Assembly: GCA_902578935.1 (NCBI GenBank)
Contig: CACHEU010000001.1
Coordinates: 1 to 64,000, forward strand
Length of the DNA stretch: 64,000 nt
Source: an uncultured Pelagibacteraceae bacterium
GTDB taxonomy: Bacteria > Pseudomonadota > Alphaproteobacteria > Pelagibacterales > Pelagibacteraceae
Direction of reading: 5' to 3'
In this document: positions 17,816 through 28,619 of the stretch, in pieces
Numbering within the stretch: the first letter of the stretch is position 1
How the letters are laid out: each line of letters opens with the position of its first letter
Made by a program: the position numbers and the translations under genes
The notes under the pieces: model-generated
What the model was told of the DNA's origin: nothing
The model's input: only the letters and a program-made list of their open reading frames with translations
Databases searched by the model: none

Positions 17816-18316
17816 TTAAAATCTTTTTAAGAAATTAAACATATAGCTATTTGCTCCAGGATTTTTATCTCCTAGACTAGCATTCGATACGTGGTTGTAG
17901 GACATTCCTAAATTCGTACCTTCGCTAAGATCAAGTGATAATTGAACCTCACTTTTAAATTCTAATGGATGACCTAGATCTTTACCATCACCTTGTCTGT
18001 ACCAACCAGGTGTAAAACTTGGTGTAACATTTAATGCTCCTAATGAATAATTTGCTTCTATACCAGTATAAACATATGTTGCGCTATCCGCTGTTATCAT
18101 TGCTCCAGTTACCGGAGAAATTCTTCCAAAAATAGTGTCCCTATATAAATTTTCATTTTGATGCTCAATTCCATAAATAGTGGCTCTTTTACCGTCATCA
18201 CTGAAATCAAACATTCCGGTATAAAAATTTATGCCCGATCTTTTTTCGTCAGCAAAAGAGAAGCTATTAAAAAATAAGCATAAAATTATATTAACTACTA
18301 AAAATTTAAATCTCAT
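17816..18316 (-). CDS. PagL-like lipid A deacylase / acyloxyacyl-hydrolase family protein
   Basis: 166 residues with a signal peptide (about 1-22, ending FSFADE) and an alternating beta-strand pattern typical of a small outer-membrane barrel, closing with FNFLKRF (terminal Phe, as in porin-like proteins). The segment NHVSNASLGDKNPGANSY aligns with the PagL active site: His and Ser are present, but the position of the catalytic Glu of Pseudomonas PagL is Asn (alignment made from memory). It would remove the 3-O acyl chain of lipid A, or be a non-catalytic relative. It stands between the lldD-like gene and the ccm genes. Confidence 0.75.
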   Translation of the reverse strand: MRFKFLVVNIILCLFFNSFSFADEKRSGINFYTGMFDFSDDGKRATIYGIEHQNENLYRDTIFGRISPVTGAMITADSATYVYTGIEANYSLGALNVTPSFTPGWYRQGDGKDLGHPLEFKSEVQLSLDLSEGTNLGMSYNHVSNASLGDKNPGANSYMFNFLKRF

Positions 18317-18359
18317 TTTTTAAAAAATACAATTTAAATTTCAAAAAGTATATAGCTGA

Positions 18360-18725
18360 TTATTTCTTTTCTATTAACGTTTTTTTGATCATCAAATAGA
18401 GAATTGCACCACCCAATACAAATAACACATATGGCAGAAACCATAAAATATAACTATAGTTTTTCAGTGGTGGATTAAACAAAATCCAATCTCCATACTT
18501 TTCTGATAAAAATTTATATATTTCCTTCTCGGTTAAACCTTCTTGAATTTTGTCATCAACAACACTTCTGATAATGTTTGCAAAATCTGAATTTGAGTCC
18601 GATATTGTCTGTCCTTGGCAAACTAAGCATCTAAGATTTTTTAAAATTTCATCTTTTGTATTTGCTGCAGCAACAAGTTTTGTGCTTATAAAAATTAATA
18701 TTAATACGATAAATATTTTCTTCAT
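18360..18725 (-). CDS. ccmH: Cytochrome c maturation protein CcmH
   Basis: Thiol-redox subunit that reduces apocytochrome c for heme ligation in the periplasm. 121 residues: signal anchor at the N-terminus, the LRCLVCQGQTISDSNSDFA motif with the CxxC pair, EKYGDWILFNPP, and one C-terminal membrane helix before KKTLIEKK. This is the short CcmH form; the CcmI (TPR) part found fused or adjacent in many species is not next to it. It overlaps ccmG by four bases. Confidence 0.95.
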   Translation of the reverse strand: MKKIFIVLILIFISTKLVAAANTKDEILKNLRCLVCQGQTISDSNSDFANIIRSVVDDKIQEGLTEKEIYKFLSEKYGDWILFNPPLKNYSYILWFLPYVLFVLGGAILYLMIKKTLIEKK

Positions 18726-19236
18726 TGCTTAATTATTTTCTTTATTTCTTTTACATCTTTAAGATCCAAAGGTCCTATATACTTTTTTAAAATTGTCAGA
18801 TCTTCATTTACAAGAATTGTTTCTGGGATACCGTATATACCAAAATTAACAGATTGCTTGCCCTTGGGATCGCTTATCAAAATAAAAAAGGGATCTCCCA
18901 TTTCTTGTAAAAATTCTTTTGCTTGAGTTTTATTATCTTTAAAATTAACTCCAATAATCTTTAAATTTTTATTTTTGCTTAGTTTTATTAAATTTTTATG
19001 TTCTTTTCTACATGGTGCGCACCAGGACGCCCAGAAGTTAAATAAAGTAAATTTATAATTTGAAATCTCTTTTGTGTTAAATGTTTTGCTGTTGTCAAAA
19101 AGAGTTAGTTCTACTGTATCAATTTTTTGTCCAATTATATCTTTTGTATTGTAAATCTTTCTATTATTAAGACTCAAATAAAGAGTAGTAAAAATAAATA
19201 TAAGAAAAGCGAAGGTTGTGATTAAATGTATCTTTT

Positions 19237-19240
<4 letters not shown>
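18722..19240 (-). CDS. ccmG: Thiol:disulfide interchange protein CcmG/DsbE
   Basis: Membrane-anchored periplasmic thioredoxin-like protein of cytochrome c maturation, 172 residues. One N-terminal helix, then the thioredoxin fold with active site FNFWASWCAPCRKEH and the cis-Pro segment GIYGIPETILV. It passes electrons from CcdA/DsbD to CcmH or directly to apocytochrome. It overlaps ccmF by four bases and ccmH by four, so the operon is translationally coupled. Confidence 0.96.
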
Positions 19241-21103
<1,863 letters not shown>

Positions 21104-21114
<11 letters not shown>

Positions 21115-21532
21115 TTTTTTCTAAACTTTCTTTAATTTCTGGAGGCATATAGTTTTCATCATGTTTTGCTAAAATTCTTTTAGCTAAAAAAAACTTTTTA
21201 TCCTGCAAACTTCCCTCTGCAACCACTCCTTTACCTTCGGCAAAAAGAGCGGGAACTGTACCTTTGTAACTAACAATTATTTCGTTTTTGTAGTCTGTAA
21301 TAATAAATTTAATCTCGTTTTCATTCGTTTTGATTGATCCATTTTTAACCATTCCACCTACTTTAATTGTATCACCAAAAACCATTTTGTTACTTTCTTC
21401 TACATCTGTGGGGGAATAAAAATATAGAACGTTATCTTCTAGTGTTTTTAAAATAAAGATAATTATTATAATGCTTAATGCAGATATTGCTATGAAGATT
21501 GATAATCTATTTTTTGTCTTAATATTAAGCAT
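21104..21532 (-). CDS. ccmE: Heme chaperone CcmE
   Basis: Periplasmic heme carrier anchored by one N-terminal helix, 142 residues, OB-fold. The heme-binding His is in the signature LAKHDENYMPPE near the C-terminus, with the supporting Tyr four residues later. Other family motifs are GGMVKNGSI, YKGTVPALFAEG and VVAEGSL. It takes heme from the CcmABCD complex and hands it to CcmF. Confidence 0.96.
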
Positions 21533-21547
21533 TTCAAAAATGCTAAA

Positions 21548-21775
21548 TTAGGTTCTTGAGTGTGAAACTAAAATTTCTTTTACGATTCTTTGTTTTTTCA
21601 AATCTTCAAATTGCTGCTGGGAAAGGTTTTGAGTTTCCTTTATAAAATCTTTTTCAAGTTTTTTTAAAGTTTTTCTTGTTCTTAAAAACAAAAATAAACA
21701 GACCAGGAAGGTTAATAGGAAAGATAACCAGACGTAAATCCCGTAACCGTTCATTAGAAAAATATTCAAATTCAT
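21548..21775 (-). CDS. ccmD: Heme exporter protein CcmD
   Basis: 75-residue single-helix protein: short periplasmic N-terminus with NGYGIYVWLSF, one helix, then a basic cytoplasmic tail RTRKTLKKLEKDF, the standard CcmD plan. It stabilises the CcmC-CcmE interaction. It overlaps ccmC by four bases, which supports the call despite the low sequence conservation of this family. Confidence 0.88.
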   Translation of the reverse strand: MNLNIFLMNGYGIYVWLSFLLTFLVCLFLFLRTRKTLKKLEKDFIKETQNLSQQQFEDLKKQRIVKEILVSHSRT

Positions 21776-22479
21776 AATTTTTTCAAACTCTTCTTTTTTA
21801 CTCTAATTGTTTCTATCCTATATTTCATTAGAAAAATTAGCGCAGTATACAGTAAAAACCCAAATAACATGATTCCAAGCGGTATTAACATGGAAAAATG
21901 TACTGTTGTTTCACCTGCTAAATTAATACTTGAAGGTTGGTGAAGTGTGGGCCACCAATTTACAGAATATTTGATTATTACAAGATTTATTAATCCCAAA
22001 ACAGAAATTAAGGTACAAATTTTAGAAGATCTTTCAGGGTTCGTAATGAATTTATAAGACAAAATAAAAATTATATAAAAGAATATTAAAATTAACATCG
22101 AGGTTAATCTTGCATCCCAAGCCCACCATGTTCCCCAGGTTGGTTCTCCCCATAGTGATCCGGTAAAAATAGCTATAAAATTAAAAGTTAATCCTATCGG
22201 AGCAAGACTTTTATAAATTAAACTTATGCTTTTAATTTTAAAGATAAAATTAATAACGCAAAGAAAACTGATTAGGGCAAAACATGACAAAGATATCCAG
22301 GCGGATGGAACATGGACATACATAATTCTTACGGCATCTCCTTGGATGTAATCTTTTGGTGAAATAAATAATGAAAAAATAACTCCAATTATGATTATAG
22401 GTATAACAAAAATCTTTATAAAATTAAGAATCTTTCCAGTTAAGTAAAAAATATAACTAGGATTTAAGAATTTAATCAT
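21772..22479 (-). CDS. ccmC: Heme exporter protein CcmC
   Basis: Six-helix membrane protein that loads heme onto CcmE, 235 residues. The tryptophan-rich heme motif is WGTWWAWDARLTSMLIL, with external His in MYVHVPSAWISL and in WWPTLHQPSSI. It heads the visible ccmCDEFGH operon. The ABC subunits ccmA and ccmB, often directly upstream, are not here; hspQ lies upstream instead. Confidence 0.95.
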   Translation of the reverse strand: MIKFLNPSYIFYLTGKILNFIKIFVIPIIIIGVIFSLFISPKDYIQGDAVRIMYVHVPSAWISLSCFALISFLCVINFIFKIKSISLIYKSLAPIGLTFNFIAIFTGSLWGEPTWGTWWAWDARLTSMLILIFFYIIFILSYKFITNPERSSKICTLISVLGLINLVIIKYSVNWWPTLHQPSSINLAGETTVHFSMLIPLGIMLFGFLLYTALIFLMKYRIETIRVKKKSLKKL

Positions 22480-22496
22480 GCCCTCATTTAACTGAT

Positions 22497-22516
22497 TTTG
22501 AATGAACTTTGAATGA
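22497..22516. repeat. Tandem 9-base direct repeat upstream of ccmC
   Basis: TTTGAATGA occurs twice with an 11-base period (22497-22505 and 22508-22516), 18-37 bases upstream of the ccmC start. One-helical-turn spacing is typical of adjacent protein contacts on DNA. The rest of the 187-base gap to hspQ is AT-rich with no gene or convincing hairpin. Confidence 0.3.
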
Positions 22517-22666
22517 GTTATTTTGTTGGTCCAGTTGAAAATTGAGAGGGAGATAAAGGAAGTAAATGAATTTCCAACTAGACACTAACCTAAAAAAACT
22601 ATTGTTCATTTTAGCCGGAGTTTTGTATTAAATTTGTTAAATTTGTGGCAGTCTATTAAAAAACCA

Positions 22667-22987
22667 CTAATTTGATGGCTTGTAGTAACCAGAGCCTCTT
22701 TTTTCAGAAAAAACTTCATTAACTAAAGGATGTCGAATTGGTTTGTTAGAGCTATCTACAATTAGATTTTGTTCTGAAACGTAAGCTTCATAAGTAATTT
22801 CGTTATTCTCTGCAAGTAAATGGTAAAAAGGCTGATCTTTTCTGGGTCGAACATCTTTGGGTATGGACTCGTACCACTCCTCCGAATTATTAAACTCAAA
22901 ATCTACATCATAAATTACGCCTCTGAAATTGAAGTGTCTGTGTTTAACTACATCGCCAATTGAAAATTTAGCTTTTTTTGAATCCAT
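22667..22987 (-). CDS. hspQ: HspQ / YccV-like hemimethylated-DNA-binding protein
   Basis: 106 residues matching the HspQ (YccV) family: KFSIGDVVKHRHFNFRGVIYDVD at 7-29, EEWYESIP, PRKDQPFYHLLAENNE and AYVSEQNLI. In Escherichia coli it is a heat-shock factor that binds hemimethylated DNA and stimulates Lon-type proteolysis. Single gene, divergent from yciB, with an 81-base AT-rich gap that must contain both promoters; I cannot place them confidently. Confidence 0.93.
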   Translation of the reverse strand: MDSKKAKFSIGDVVKHRHFNFRGVIYDVDFEFNNSEEWYESIPKDVRPRKDQPFYHLLAENNEITYEAYVSEQNLIVDSSNKPIRHPLVNEVFSEKRGSGYYKPSN

Positions 22988-23068
22988 TTTTGAATAAAGA
23001 TAATAACATTTACAACAAAATCAATAAAAAAAATTTAAATTAAATTTCTTTTATGATAGCTTTTTCCT

Positions 23069-23623
23069 GTGAATAAATCTTTTGTTAAGTTTTTAACAGA
23101 CTTTGGGCCGTTATTAATTTTTTTTATCATATATTATAGAGGCGGAAAGAATTTGATAATAGCGATCCCTCCATTAATTGTAGCAACGTTAGTTGCTGTC
23201 TTAGTTGTATATTTTCTTGAAAAAAAAATACCCTATATTCCATTGATGGGAGCAATTCTAATATCTATTTTTGGAGGATTAACAATTTTTTTTAATAATC
23301 CAATATTTATATATTTAAAGCCTACTGTAATTAACATTCTTTTTGCAATTGGATTATTGGTAGGAAAAATAATATTTTATAAGAATTTTCTCAAACTGTT
23401 TTTTAAAGGTTCGCTTAAACTAGAAGATATAGGTTGGGATAAACTTATGTATAGATGGGTCTTCTTTTTTATTTTCTTAGCTATACTTAATGAAATTATT
23501 TGGAGAACACAATCTGAGGAAACTTGGATTAATTTTAAGGTTTGGGGAATACTAATATTAACTTTCATATTCACAGCTTCTCAAATACCATTAATACAGA
23601 GGTATAAAAAAAATGAAGAGTAA
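23069..23623 (+). CDS. yciB: Intracellular septation protein YciB/IspZ
   Basis: 184-residue membrane protein with five or six helices. N-terminal KFLTDFGPLLIFFIIYYRGG, central KPTVINILFA and WDKLMYRWVFFFIFLAILNEIIWR are the family motifs. It is linked to cell-envelope synthesis and septation. It starts with GTG at 23069; no ATG start fits the family N-terminus. It overlaps the following DUF2794 gene by 11 bases. Confidence 0.93.
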   Translation: MNKSFVKFLTDFGPLLIFFIIYYRGGKNLIIAIPPLIVATLVAVLVVYFLEKKIPYIPLMGAILISIFGGLTIFFNNPIFIYLKPTVINILFAIGLLVGKIIFYKNFLKLFFKGSLKLEDIGWDKLMYRWVFFFIFLAILNEIIWRTQSEETWINFKVWGILILTFIFTASQIPLIQRYKKNEE

Positions 23624-23957
23624 ATTAAAACTGATAGTTAATAACAGATTTTATAAAAAAGAAAAATTCTTTATCAAAAAGGAACTTCAAGCCATACTCA
23701 ATTTATATGCAAGAAAAGTTTCTTCTGGGGACTGGAAAGACTATGGACTTTCAATAAATAAGAAAGAGATAACTTTTGATGTTTATCAAAGAGCATCTGA
23801 AAAACCTGTTTATAGAATATCAAAAAATTTGAATCCAAAAAATAAGGCAGAAAAATTTTATATTTTAGATAGAAATGGAAGAATAGTAAAAAAATCTGAA
23901 AATTTAGATAAACTAATAAACAAAGTTGAGTGGACTAACTTAAAATTAGTAAGGTAA
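23613..23957 (+). CDS. DUF2794 family protein
   Basis: 114 residues, basic. The segment KELQAILNLYARKVSSGDWKDYGL and the following FDVYQRASEKPVYRISK match DUF2794, a small family confined mainly to alphaproteobacteria and usually near yciB-type or cell-envelope genes. No function is known. Its overlap with yciB suggests coupled expression. It converges with the Bax-inhibitor gene after 5 bases. Confidence 0.8.
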   Translation: MKSKLKLIVNNRFYKKEKFFIKKELQAILNLYARKVSSGDWKDYGLSINKKEITFDVYQRASEKPVYRISKNLNPKNKAEKFYILDRNGRIVKKSENLDKLINKVEWTNLKLVR

Positions 23958-23962
23958 TTTTT

Positions 23963-24727
23963 TTATCTTCTCTGACCAAAAAGTCTTAAAAGCATTATGA
24001 ATAGATTAATGAAATCTAAATATAAAGTTAAAGCACCCATAACGGCTTTCTTGCCCATCAGTTCACCACTATCACTTGCTAAATACATATTTTTGATTTT
24101 TTGAGTATCATAAGCGGTTAAACCAACAAAAATTAAAACTCCTAAAACTGAAATCACAAAATACATCATGCTAGATTTCATAAAAATATTGACTATGGAT
24201 GCGATTATGATTCCAATTAACCCCATCATCAAAAATGATCCAAATTTAGTTAAATCCCTTTTTGTGGTGTAGCCATAAATACTCATTGCACCAAATGTTC
24301 CTGCCGTAATGAAAAATACACGCGTTATACTAGCACCTGTATAAACTAAAAATATCGATGCAAGAGAAGCTCCCATGAGAGCTGCAAAAATCCAAAAAGT
24401 TGTTTGAGCTTTAGCTGCACTCATTTTTCTAATACCAAAGCTCATATAAATAACTATTCCTAATGGAGCTAACATTACAATCCACATTAAAGGGGAAGCA
24501 AACAAAGCTTGTCCAACTCCTGTTAAACCTGTAATTCCAGATGAAGTAACTTGTATGTCATATCCGCCGGACAATCTAAATAATATCAATGAAACGATTC
24601 CAGTAAGAAAAACACCAGAAGCCATATAATTATAAACTTTTAGCATGTAGCTTCTTAATCCTTGATCAATTACATGCGAGTCAGCTACTGAGGACTTTAC
24701 GTTAGTGTTTTGACGATTAAATTCCAT
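23963..24727 (-). CDS. Bax inhibitor-1 / YccA family membrane protein
   Basis: 254 residues, soluble N-terminus of about 25 residues followed by seven hydrophobic helices. The family pattern is clear: LRSYMLKVYNYMASGVFLTGIVSL near the start, GLTAYDTQKIKNM before the last helix and GALTLYLDFINLFIMLLRLFG at the end, which holds the conserved Asp. Bacterial members act as proton-sensitive channels or FtsH-interacting proteins. Confidence 0.93.
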   Translation of the reverse strand: MEFNRQNTNVKSSVADSHVIDQGLRSYMLKVYNYMASGVFLTGIVSLILFRLSGGYDIQVTSSGITGLTGVGQALFASPLMWIVMLAPLGIVIYMSFGIRKMSAAKAQTTFWIFAALMGASLASIFLVYTGASITRVFFITAGTFGAMSIYGYTTKRDLTKFGSFLMMGLIGIIIASIVNIFMKSSMMYFVISVLGVLIFVGLTAYDTQKIKNMYLASDSGELMGKKAVMGALTLYLDFINLFIMLLRLFGQRR

Positions 24728-24795
24728 AGTTGAAATATATTCATTTTTTTTATGTTTTCAATGCCTCATATATCCCCTACAAATATTGCATTTTT

Positions 24796-25836
24796 ATGAA
24801 ATTTAAAAAATTAGGCGATACTAACTTAGAGGTTAGTCTCATTTGTTTGGGAACCATGACTTGGGGAGAGCAGAATACTCAAGAAGAAGGTTTTGAACAA
24901 ATGGACTATGCGGTAGAAAAAGGTATAAATTTTTTTGACACAGCTGAACTTTATGCCATACCACCTAAAGAAAAAACCTACGGCAAAACAGAAGAAATAA
25001 TAGGTAATTGGTTTAAGCTTAGAAAGAATAGAGATAAAATTATACTTGCAAGTAAAATTGCTGGTCCAGGATTAAAATGGATAAGAGGAGGGGGCTCTCA
25101 GTATTCCCCCAAAAGTATAGAAGAGGCTTTACATAATAGTTTAAAAAGATTGAAAACAGATTATATAGACCTTTATCAACTTCATTGGCCCGAAAGAAAT
25201 ACAAATTATTTTGGAGATTTAGATTACGAACATGATAAAAAAGAAAAAAACTGGAATAGCTTCGACAATATTTTAAAAACCTTAAAAAAATTTATTGACC
25301 AAGGAAAAATTAGATACATTGGTATTTCAAATGAAACTCCCTGGGGATTTTCAAAATTTTTACAAATTGCCAAAGAACAAAAGTTGCCCAAGATAGTTTC
25401 GGTTCAAAACCCTTATAACTTAGTAAATAGAGCTTATGAAATAGGCATGTCTGAAATTTCCATGAGAGAAAAGGCTGGACTGTTAGCATATTCACCTTTG
25501 GCAGCAGGTTACTTAACGGGAAAGTATAGAAATAATCAAATGCCAAAAAACTCTAGAATGGACTTATTTTATGGTAATTATCCAAGATACCATAATGAGA
25601 GAACTTACAAGGCTGTTGATGAATATTTTAATATTGCTGAAAAGAATAAAATCTCTCTAACCCAACTTGCTCAGGCTTTTGTTAATTCAAGAGATTTTGT
25701 TACAAGCAATATAATAGGTGCTACGACAATGAAGCAGCTCAAGGAAAACATTGCTAGCATTAACATTTCTCTCAATCAAGAGATTATGGATGAGATAAAC
25801 TTAATTCATCAGAAAATTCCTAATCCTGCTCCTTAA
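24796..25836 (+). CDS. Aldo/keto reductase, Tas-like
   Basis: 346-residue NADP-dependent TIM-barrel oxidoreductase. Catalytic tetrad: Asp and Tyr in FFDTAELYAI, Lys in ILASKIAGPG, and His in DLYQLHWPER; cofactor-binding NIIGATTMKQL near the C-terminus. The long loop with KKEKNWNSFDNILKTL resembles E. coli Tas. The start chosen is ATG 24796 (MKFKKLGDTNLEVS), the usual family beginning; the frame is open to 24730 but that adds 22 non-family residues that would begin 2 bases from the divergent Bax-inhibitor start. Confidence 0.92.
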   Translation: MKFKKLGDTNLEVSLICLGTMTWGEQNTQEEGFEQMDYAVEKGINFFDTAELYAIPPKEKTYGKTEEIIGNWFKLRKNRDKIILASKIAGPGLKWIRGGGSQYSPKSIEEALHNSLKRLKTDYIDLYQLHWPERNTNYFGDLDYEHDKKEKNWNSFDNILKTLKKFIDQGKIRYIGISNETPWGFSKFLQIAKEQKLPKIVSVQNPYNLVNRAYEIGMSEISMREKAGLLAYSPLAAGYLTGKYRNNQMPKNSRMDLFYGNYPRYHNERTYKAVDEYFNIAEKNKISLTQLAQAFVNSRDFVTSNIIGATTMKQLKENIASINISLNQEIMDEINLIHQKIPNPAP

Positions 25837-25899
25837 AGAAAGAACTATTGAAAAGATAATAAATTTGTATAAATTGCATGGATCAATCAAAATAAAAAA

Positions 25900-26403
25900 A
25901 TGATTAAAAAGATTTTGTTTATTTGTATACTCTTTACTGGATTTTTATCTTCATTGGCACTTGCTCAAGATCCTAAAAGTGTTGGAAAGTATAAAAACTG
26001 GGAAACTTTTATTTATACTGATGGAAAAGGAAAGGTTTGTTTTGCTCAAACCAAACCTCTAGAAAGAGCTCCAAAAAATTTTAAAAGAGAGCCATCAAGA
26101 TTATTTGTTACTTTTAGAAAGTCTGAAAAGATAAAAAATGAAATAAGTGTCACAAGTGGTCACGAGTATAAATTGGCTTCTGTAACAGCAAAAACTGGAA
26201 AAAATGAGTTTTCATTTTTCTCACAAGGAAATTTTGCTTGGCTACTTGATGGAGAAGAAGAATATAATTTAATTAAAACAATGAAAAAGGCATCTAAATT
26301 ATCCATAAATGCAACAGCAAAAAATGGCAGCAAAACAAAAGATCTTTATTCGATGATGGGTTTTACAAAAGCCTATAATGCTGCAAGAAAAAGTTGTGCC
26401 TAA
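25900..26403 (+). CDS. Invasion-associated locus B (IalB) family protein
   Basis: 167-residue exported protein: signal peptide to about residue 22 (SLALA then QDPK), then a domain with [29 protein letters not shown] and a C-terminal Cys in ARKSC. The two cysteines (about residues 47 and 166) can form a disulfide. The IalB family is widespread in free-living alphaproteobacteria, so the name does not imply pathogenicity; its molecular role is unknown. It overlaps argG. Confidence 0.82.
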   Translation: MIKKILFICILFTGFLSSLALAQDPKSVGKYKNWETFIYTDGKGKVCFAQTKPLERAPKNFKREPSRLFVTFRKSEKIKNEISVTSGHEYKLASVTAKTGKNEFSFFSQGNFAWLLDGEEEYNLIKTMKKASKLSINATAKNGSKTKDLYSMMGFTKAYNAARKSCA

Positions 26404-27604
26404 AGCTAAAAAAAAAACTAAAAAAAAAAATAAAATTGTTCTAGCCTACTCCGGTGGGTTAGACACCTCTATTATTCTTAAATGGCTTCAGGAAAATTAT
26501 AATTCTGAAGTAATTGCTTACACTGCAAATATTGGTCAAGAAATTAATAAAAGTAAAATTATTAAAAATGCAAAAAGATTAGGAGTTAAAAATATTATTA
26601 TTGAAGATTTAAAAAATACCTTCGTTAAAGATTATGTTTATCCTATGATTAGAGGACACGCTTTATATGAAGGAACCTACTTGCTGGGAACTTCTATAGC
26701 CAGACCTTTGATTGCGAAAAGACAAATTGCTATTGCAAAAAAATTTAAAGCATTTGCAGTTTCTCATGGTGCAACAGGTAAAGGAAATGATCAAGTTAGA
26801 TTTGAACTTGGATATTATTATTTTGGACCAAAAGTAAAAGTCATTGCTCCGTGGAGAATTTGGAAATTAAAATCAAGAACTGATTTAATTAGATATGCAA
26901 AAAAAAATAAAATACCAATTCCTAAAGATAAGAAGGGTGCACCACCTTTTTCAGTAGATGATAATCTTTACCACACTTCAACTGAAGGAAAAGTATTAGA
27001 AGATCCAAAAAAACAAGCACCTGAATATATTTATCAAAGAACTGTATCGCCAGAAAAAGCTCCGAATAAACCATCTTATGTAACTATAGGATTTAAGAAA
27101 GGAGATCCTGTTTCGGTAAACAATAAAAAATTATCCCCTGCAAAACTTCTTCAGAAATTAAATATGGTTGCTGGAAAAAATGGAGTTGGAAGAATTGATC
27201 TGGTTGAAAATAGATTTATTGGAATAAAATCTAGAGGCATTTATGAAACACCAGGTGGAACTCTTTTAATGGTTGCCCATAGAGCTATGGAGTCGGTTAC
27301 TTTAGACAAACAAACTATGCATAAAAAAGATGAGATCATGCCAAAATATGCTGAGCTTATCTACAATGGTTTTTGGTATTCAAAAGCTAGATTTAAATTG
27401 CAAAAAATTGTTGATACTAAAAAAAATCAAGTAAATGGATTGGTTAAGCTTAAACTATATAAAGGAAATGTTACAATTGTATCGAGACAAAGTAGAAGCA
27501 AAGCTTACTCTGTAAAAAAAGTTTCTTTTGAGGAAAATAAATCTTTTAAAAGATCAAAAGTTGAAAGATTTATATCAAGTGCGTCAAGAAAGCTTAGAGC
27601 TTAA
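26396..27604 (+). CDS. argG: Argininosuccinate synthase
   Basis: Joins citrulline and aspartate with ATP to argininosuccinate. The ATP-pyrophosphatase P-loop is [10 protein letters not shown]; later motifs are [15 protein letters not shown] and [12 protein letters not shown] prefer GTG 26396 (402 residues), which overlaps the IalB stop by 8 bases; ATG 26378 is also in frame and overlaps by 26. Either start leaves an unusual short lysine-rich leader ([12 protein letters not shown]) before KIVLAYSGG. argH is not adjacent. Confidence 0.95.
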   Translation: MPKAKKKTKKKNKIVLAYSGGLDTSIILKWLQENYNSEVIAYTANIGQEINKSKIIKNAKRLGVKNIIIEDLKNTFVKDYVYPMIRGHALYEGTYLLGTSIARPLIAKRQIAIAKKFKAFAVSHGATGKGNDQVRFELGYYYFGPKVKVIAPWRIWKLKSRTDLIRYAKKNKIPIPKDKKGAPPFSVDDNLYHTSTEGKVLEDPKKQAPEYIYQRTVSPEKAPNKPSYVTIGFKKGDPVSVNNKKLSPAKLLQKLNMVAGKNGVGRIDLVENRFIGIKSRGIYETPGGTLLMVAHRAMESVTLDKQTMHKKDEIMPKYAELIYNGFWYSKARFKLQKIVDTKKNQVNGLVKLKLYKGNVTIVSRQSRSKAYSVKKVSFEENKSFKRSKVERFISSASRKLRA

Positions 27605-27610
27605 AAAAAA

Positions 27611-27649
27611 TTATCCTATATATAAAGTTCGCAAATATTAATAGGATAA
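27611..27649 (+). promoter_or_regulatory. Hairpin masking the ribosome binding site of the next gene
   Basis: TTATCCTAT (27611-27619) and ATAGGATAA (27641-27649) are perfect 9-base inverted repeats around a 21-base loop. The right arm contains the AGGA Shine-Dalgarno for the ATG at 27652, so folding would hide the ribosome binding site. This suggests translational control, or a thermosensor-like switch since the stem is AT-rich; chance pairing is the alternative. Confidence 0.45.
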
Positions 27650-27651
27650 AA

Positions 27652-27885
27652 ATGTTTAAATTAATAATAATATATGAGATTATATTTATACTCTTTTGGA
27701 ATGTATTGTATCAATCTAGCTCAGGAATAGAAAATTGGTTCCAAGAAAAATTTTTATCTGCCATCTTCAGTGTCTTATCTACAATGGCCTTAGGGTTAAG
27801 CATGGCATACGTAGTTTATATAACTTTAAAAATATCTGGAATTTCAGCTAAATTAAAAAAAATTAAAGATCCTAGAAAAACATAA
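27652..27885 (+). CDS. Small two-helix membrane protein, unknown
   Basis: 77 residues with two hydrophobic helices (about 2-20 and 36-58) around a polar loop (SSSGIENWFQEKF) and a basic tail KLKKIKDPRKT. It has a good AGGA ribosome binding site, an ATG, and sits alone between argG and the SDR gene on the same strand. I recognise no family; the preceding hairpin and membrane topology support a real gene. Confidence 0.65.
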   Translation: MFKLIIIYEIIFILFWNVLYQSSSGIENWFQEKFLSAIFSVLSTMALGLSMAYVVYITLKISGISAKLKKIKDPRKT

Positions 27886-27902
27886 AAATAAAAATTAGAT
27901 AT

Positions 27903-28619
27903 ATGACTGGTAAAATTTTGATATTTGGAGCAACAGGAGCGGTAGGTAGTTCCTTAGCAAAATTATTAAACGAAAATTCAATTTCAACACATCTAATAGG
28001 AAAAAACGAGGAAGAAATATCTAAGTTATCAGGAGAAACAAATGGATCATACAGTGTAGCAGATATGACTGATCCAAGCTTCATAGAAAAAATTGATTCA
28101 GACTTAAAAAATATAGATATTGCAGGTATAGCATACTGTGTTGGTTCGATTGACCTTAAACCAATAAATTTAGTCACAAAAAAAGATTATTTAAAAAGCC
28201 TAGAATTAAATTTGTTTCCTATTGTCGAAATTATTAAAAAATATAAAGAGAACTTGAAAAAAAACAAAGCTTCGATAGTTGTTTTTTCTACTGTTGCGGT
28301 TAAACAAGGATTTGCAAATCATAGTATCATTTCTCCAGTTAAGGCATCATTGGAAGGCCTAACTGTGTCACTGGCTGCTGAACTTGCGCCCAATATAAGA
28401 ATTAATTGTATAGCTCCAAGCTTAAGTAATTCTAAAATGGCTGGAAAAATTCTTGGAAATACAAAAATTGCCGAGGGAATTGCCAAACAACATCCTCTTA
28501 AAAGATTGGGAGAAGGTAAAGACTCGGCTTCACTTGCAAAGTTTTTATTATCAAATGAAAGCTCTTGGATTACAGGACAAATTATTGGAGTTGATGGAGG
28601 AAGATCAAACGTAGGATGA
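27903..28619 (+). CDS. Short-chain dehydrogenase/reductase (SDR), atypical
   Basis: 238-residue Rossmann protein with the nucleotide motif GATGAVGSSLA at 9-19, a shortened NNAG equivalent (AYCVGSI), and the C-terminal ITGQIIGVDGGRS. The catalytic YxxxK is replaced: Lys is kept in HSIISPVKAS but the Tyr position is Ile. Relatives with HxSIxxAKGA in this place exist in alphaproteobacteria as I recall, so the change may be subgroup-typical. Substrate is unknown; activity may be altered or lost. It overlaps the next gene by four bases (ATGA). Confidence 0.85.
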   Translation: MTGKILIFGATGAVGSSLAKLLNENSISTHLIGKNEEEISKLSGETNGSYSVADMTDPSFIEKIDSDLKNIDIAGIAYCVGSIDLKPINLVTKKDYLKSLELNLFPIVEIIKKYKENLKKNKASIVVFSTVAVKQGFANHSIISPVKASLEGLTVSLAAELAPNIRINCIAPSLSNSKMAGKILGNTKIAEGIAKQHPLKRLGEGKDSASLAKFLLSNESSWITGQIIGVDGGRSNVG

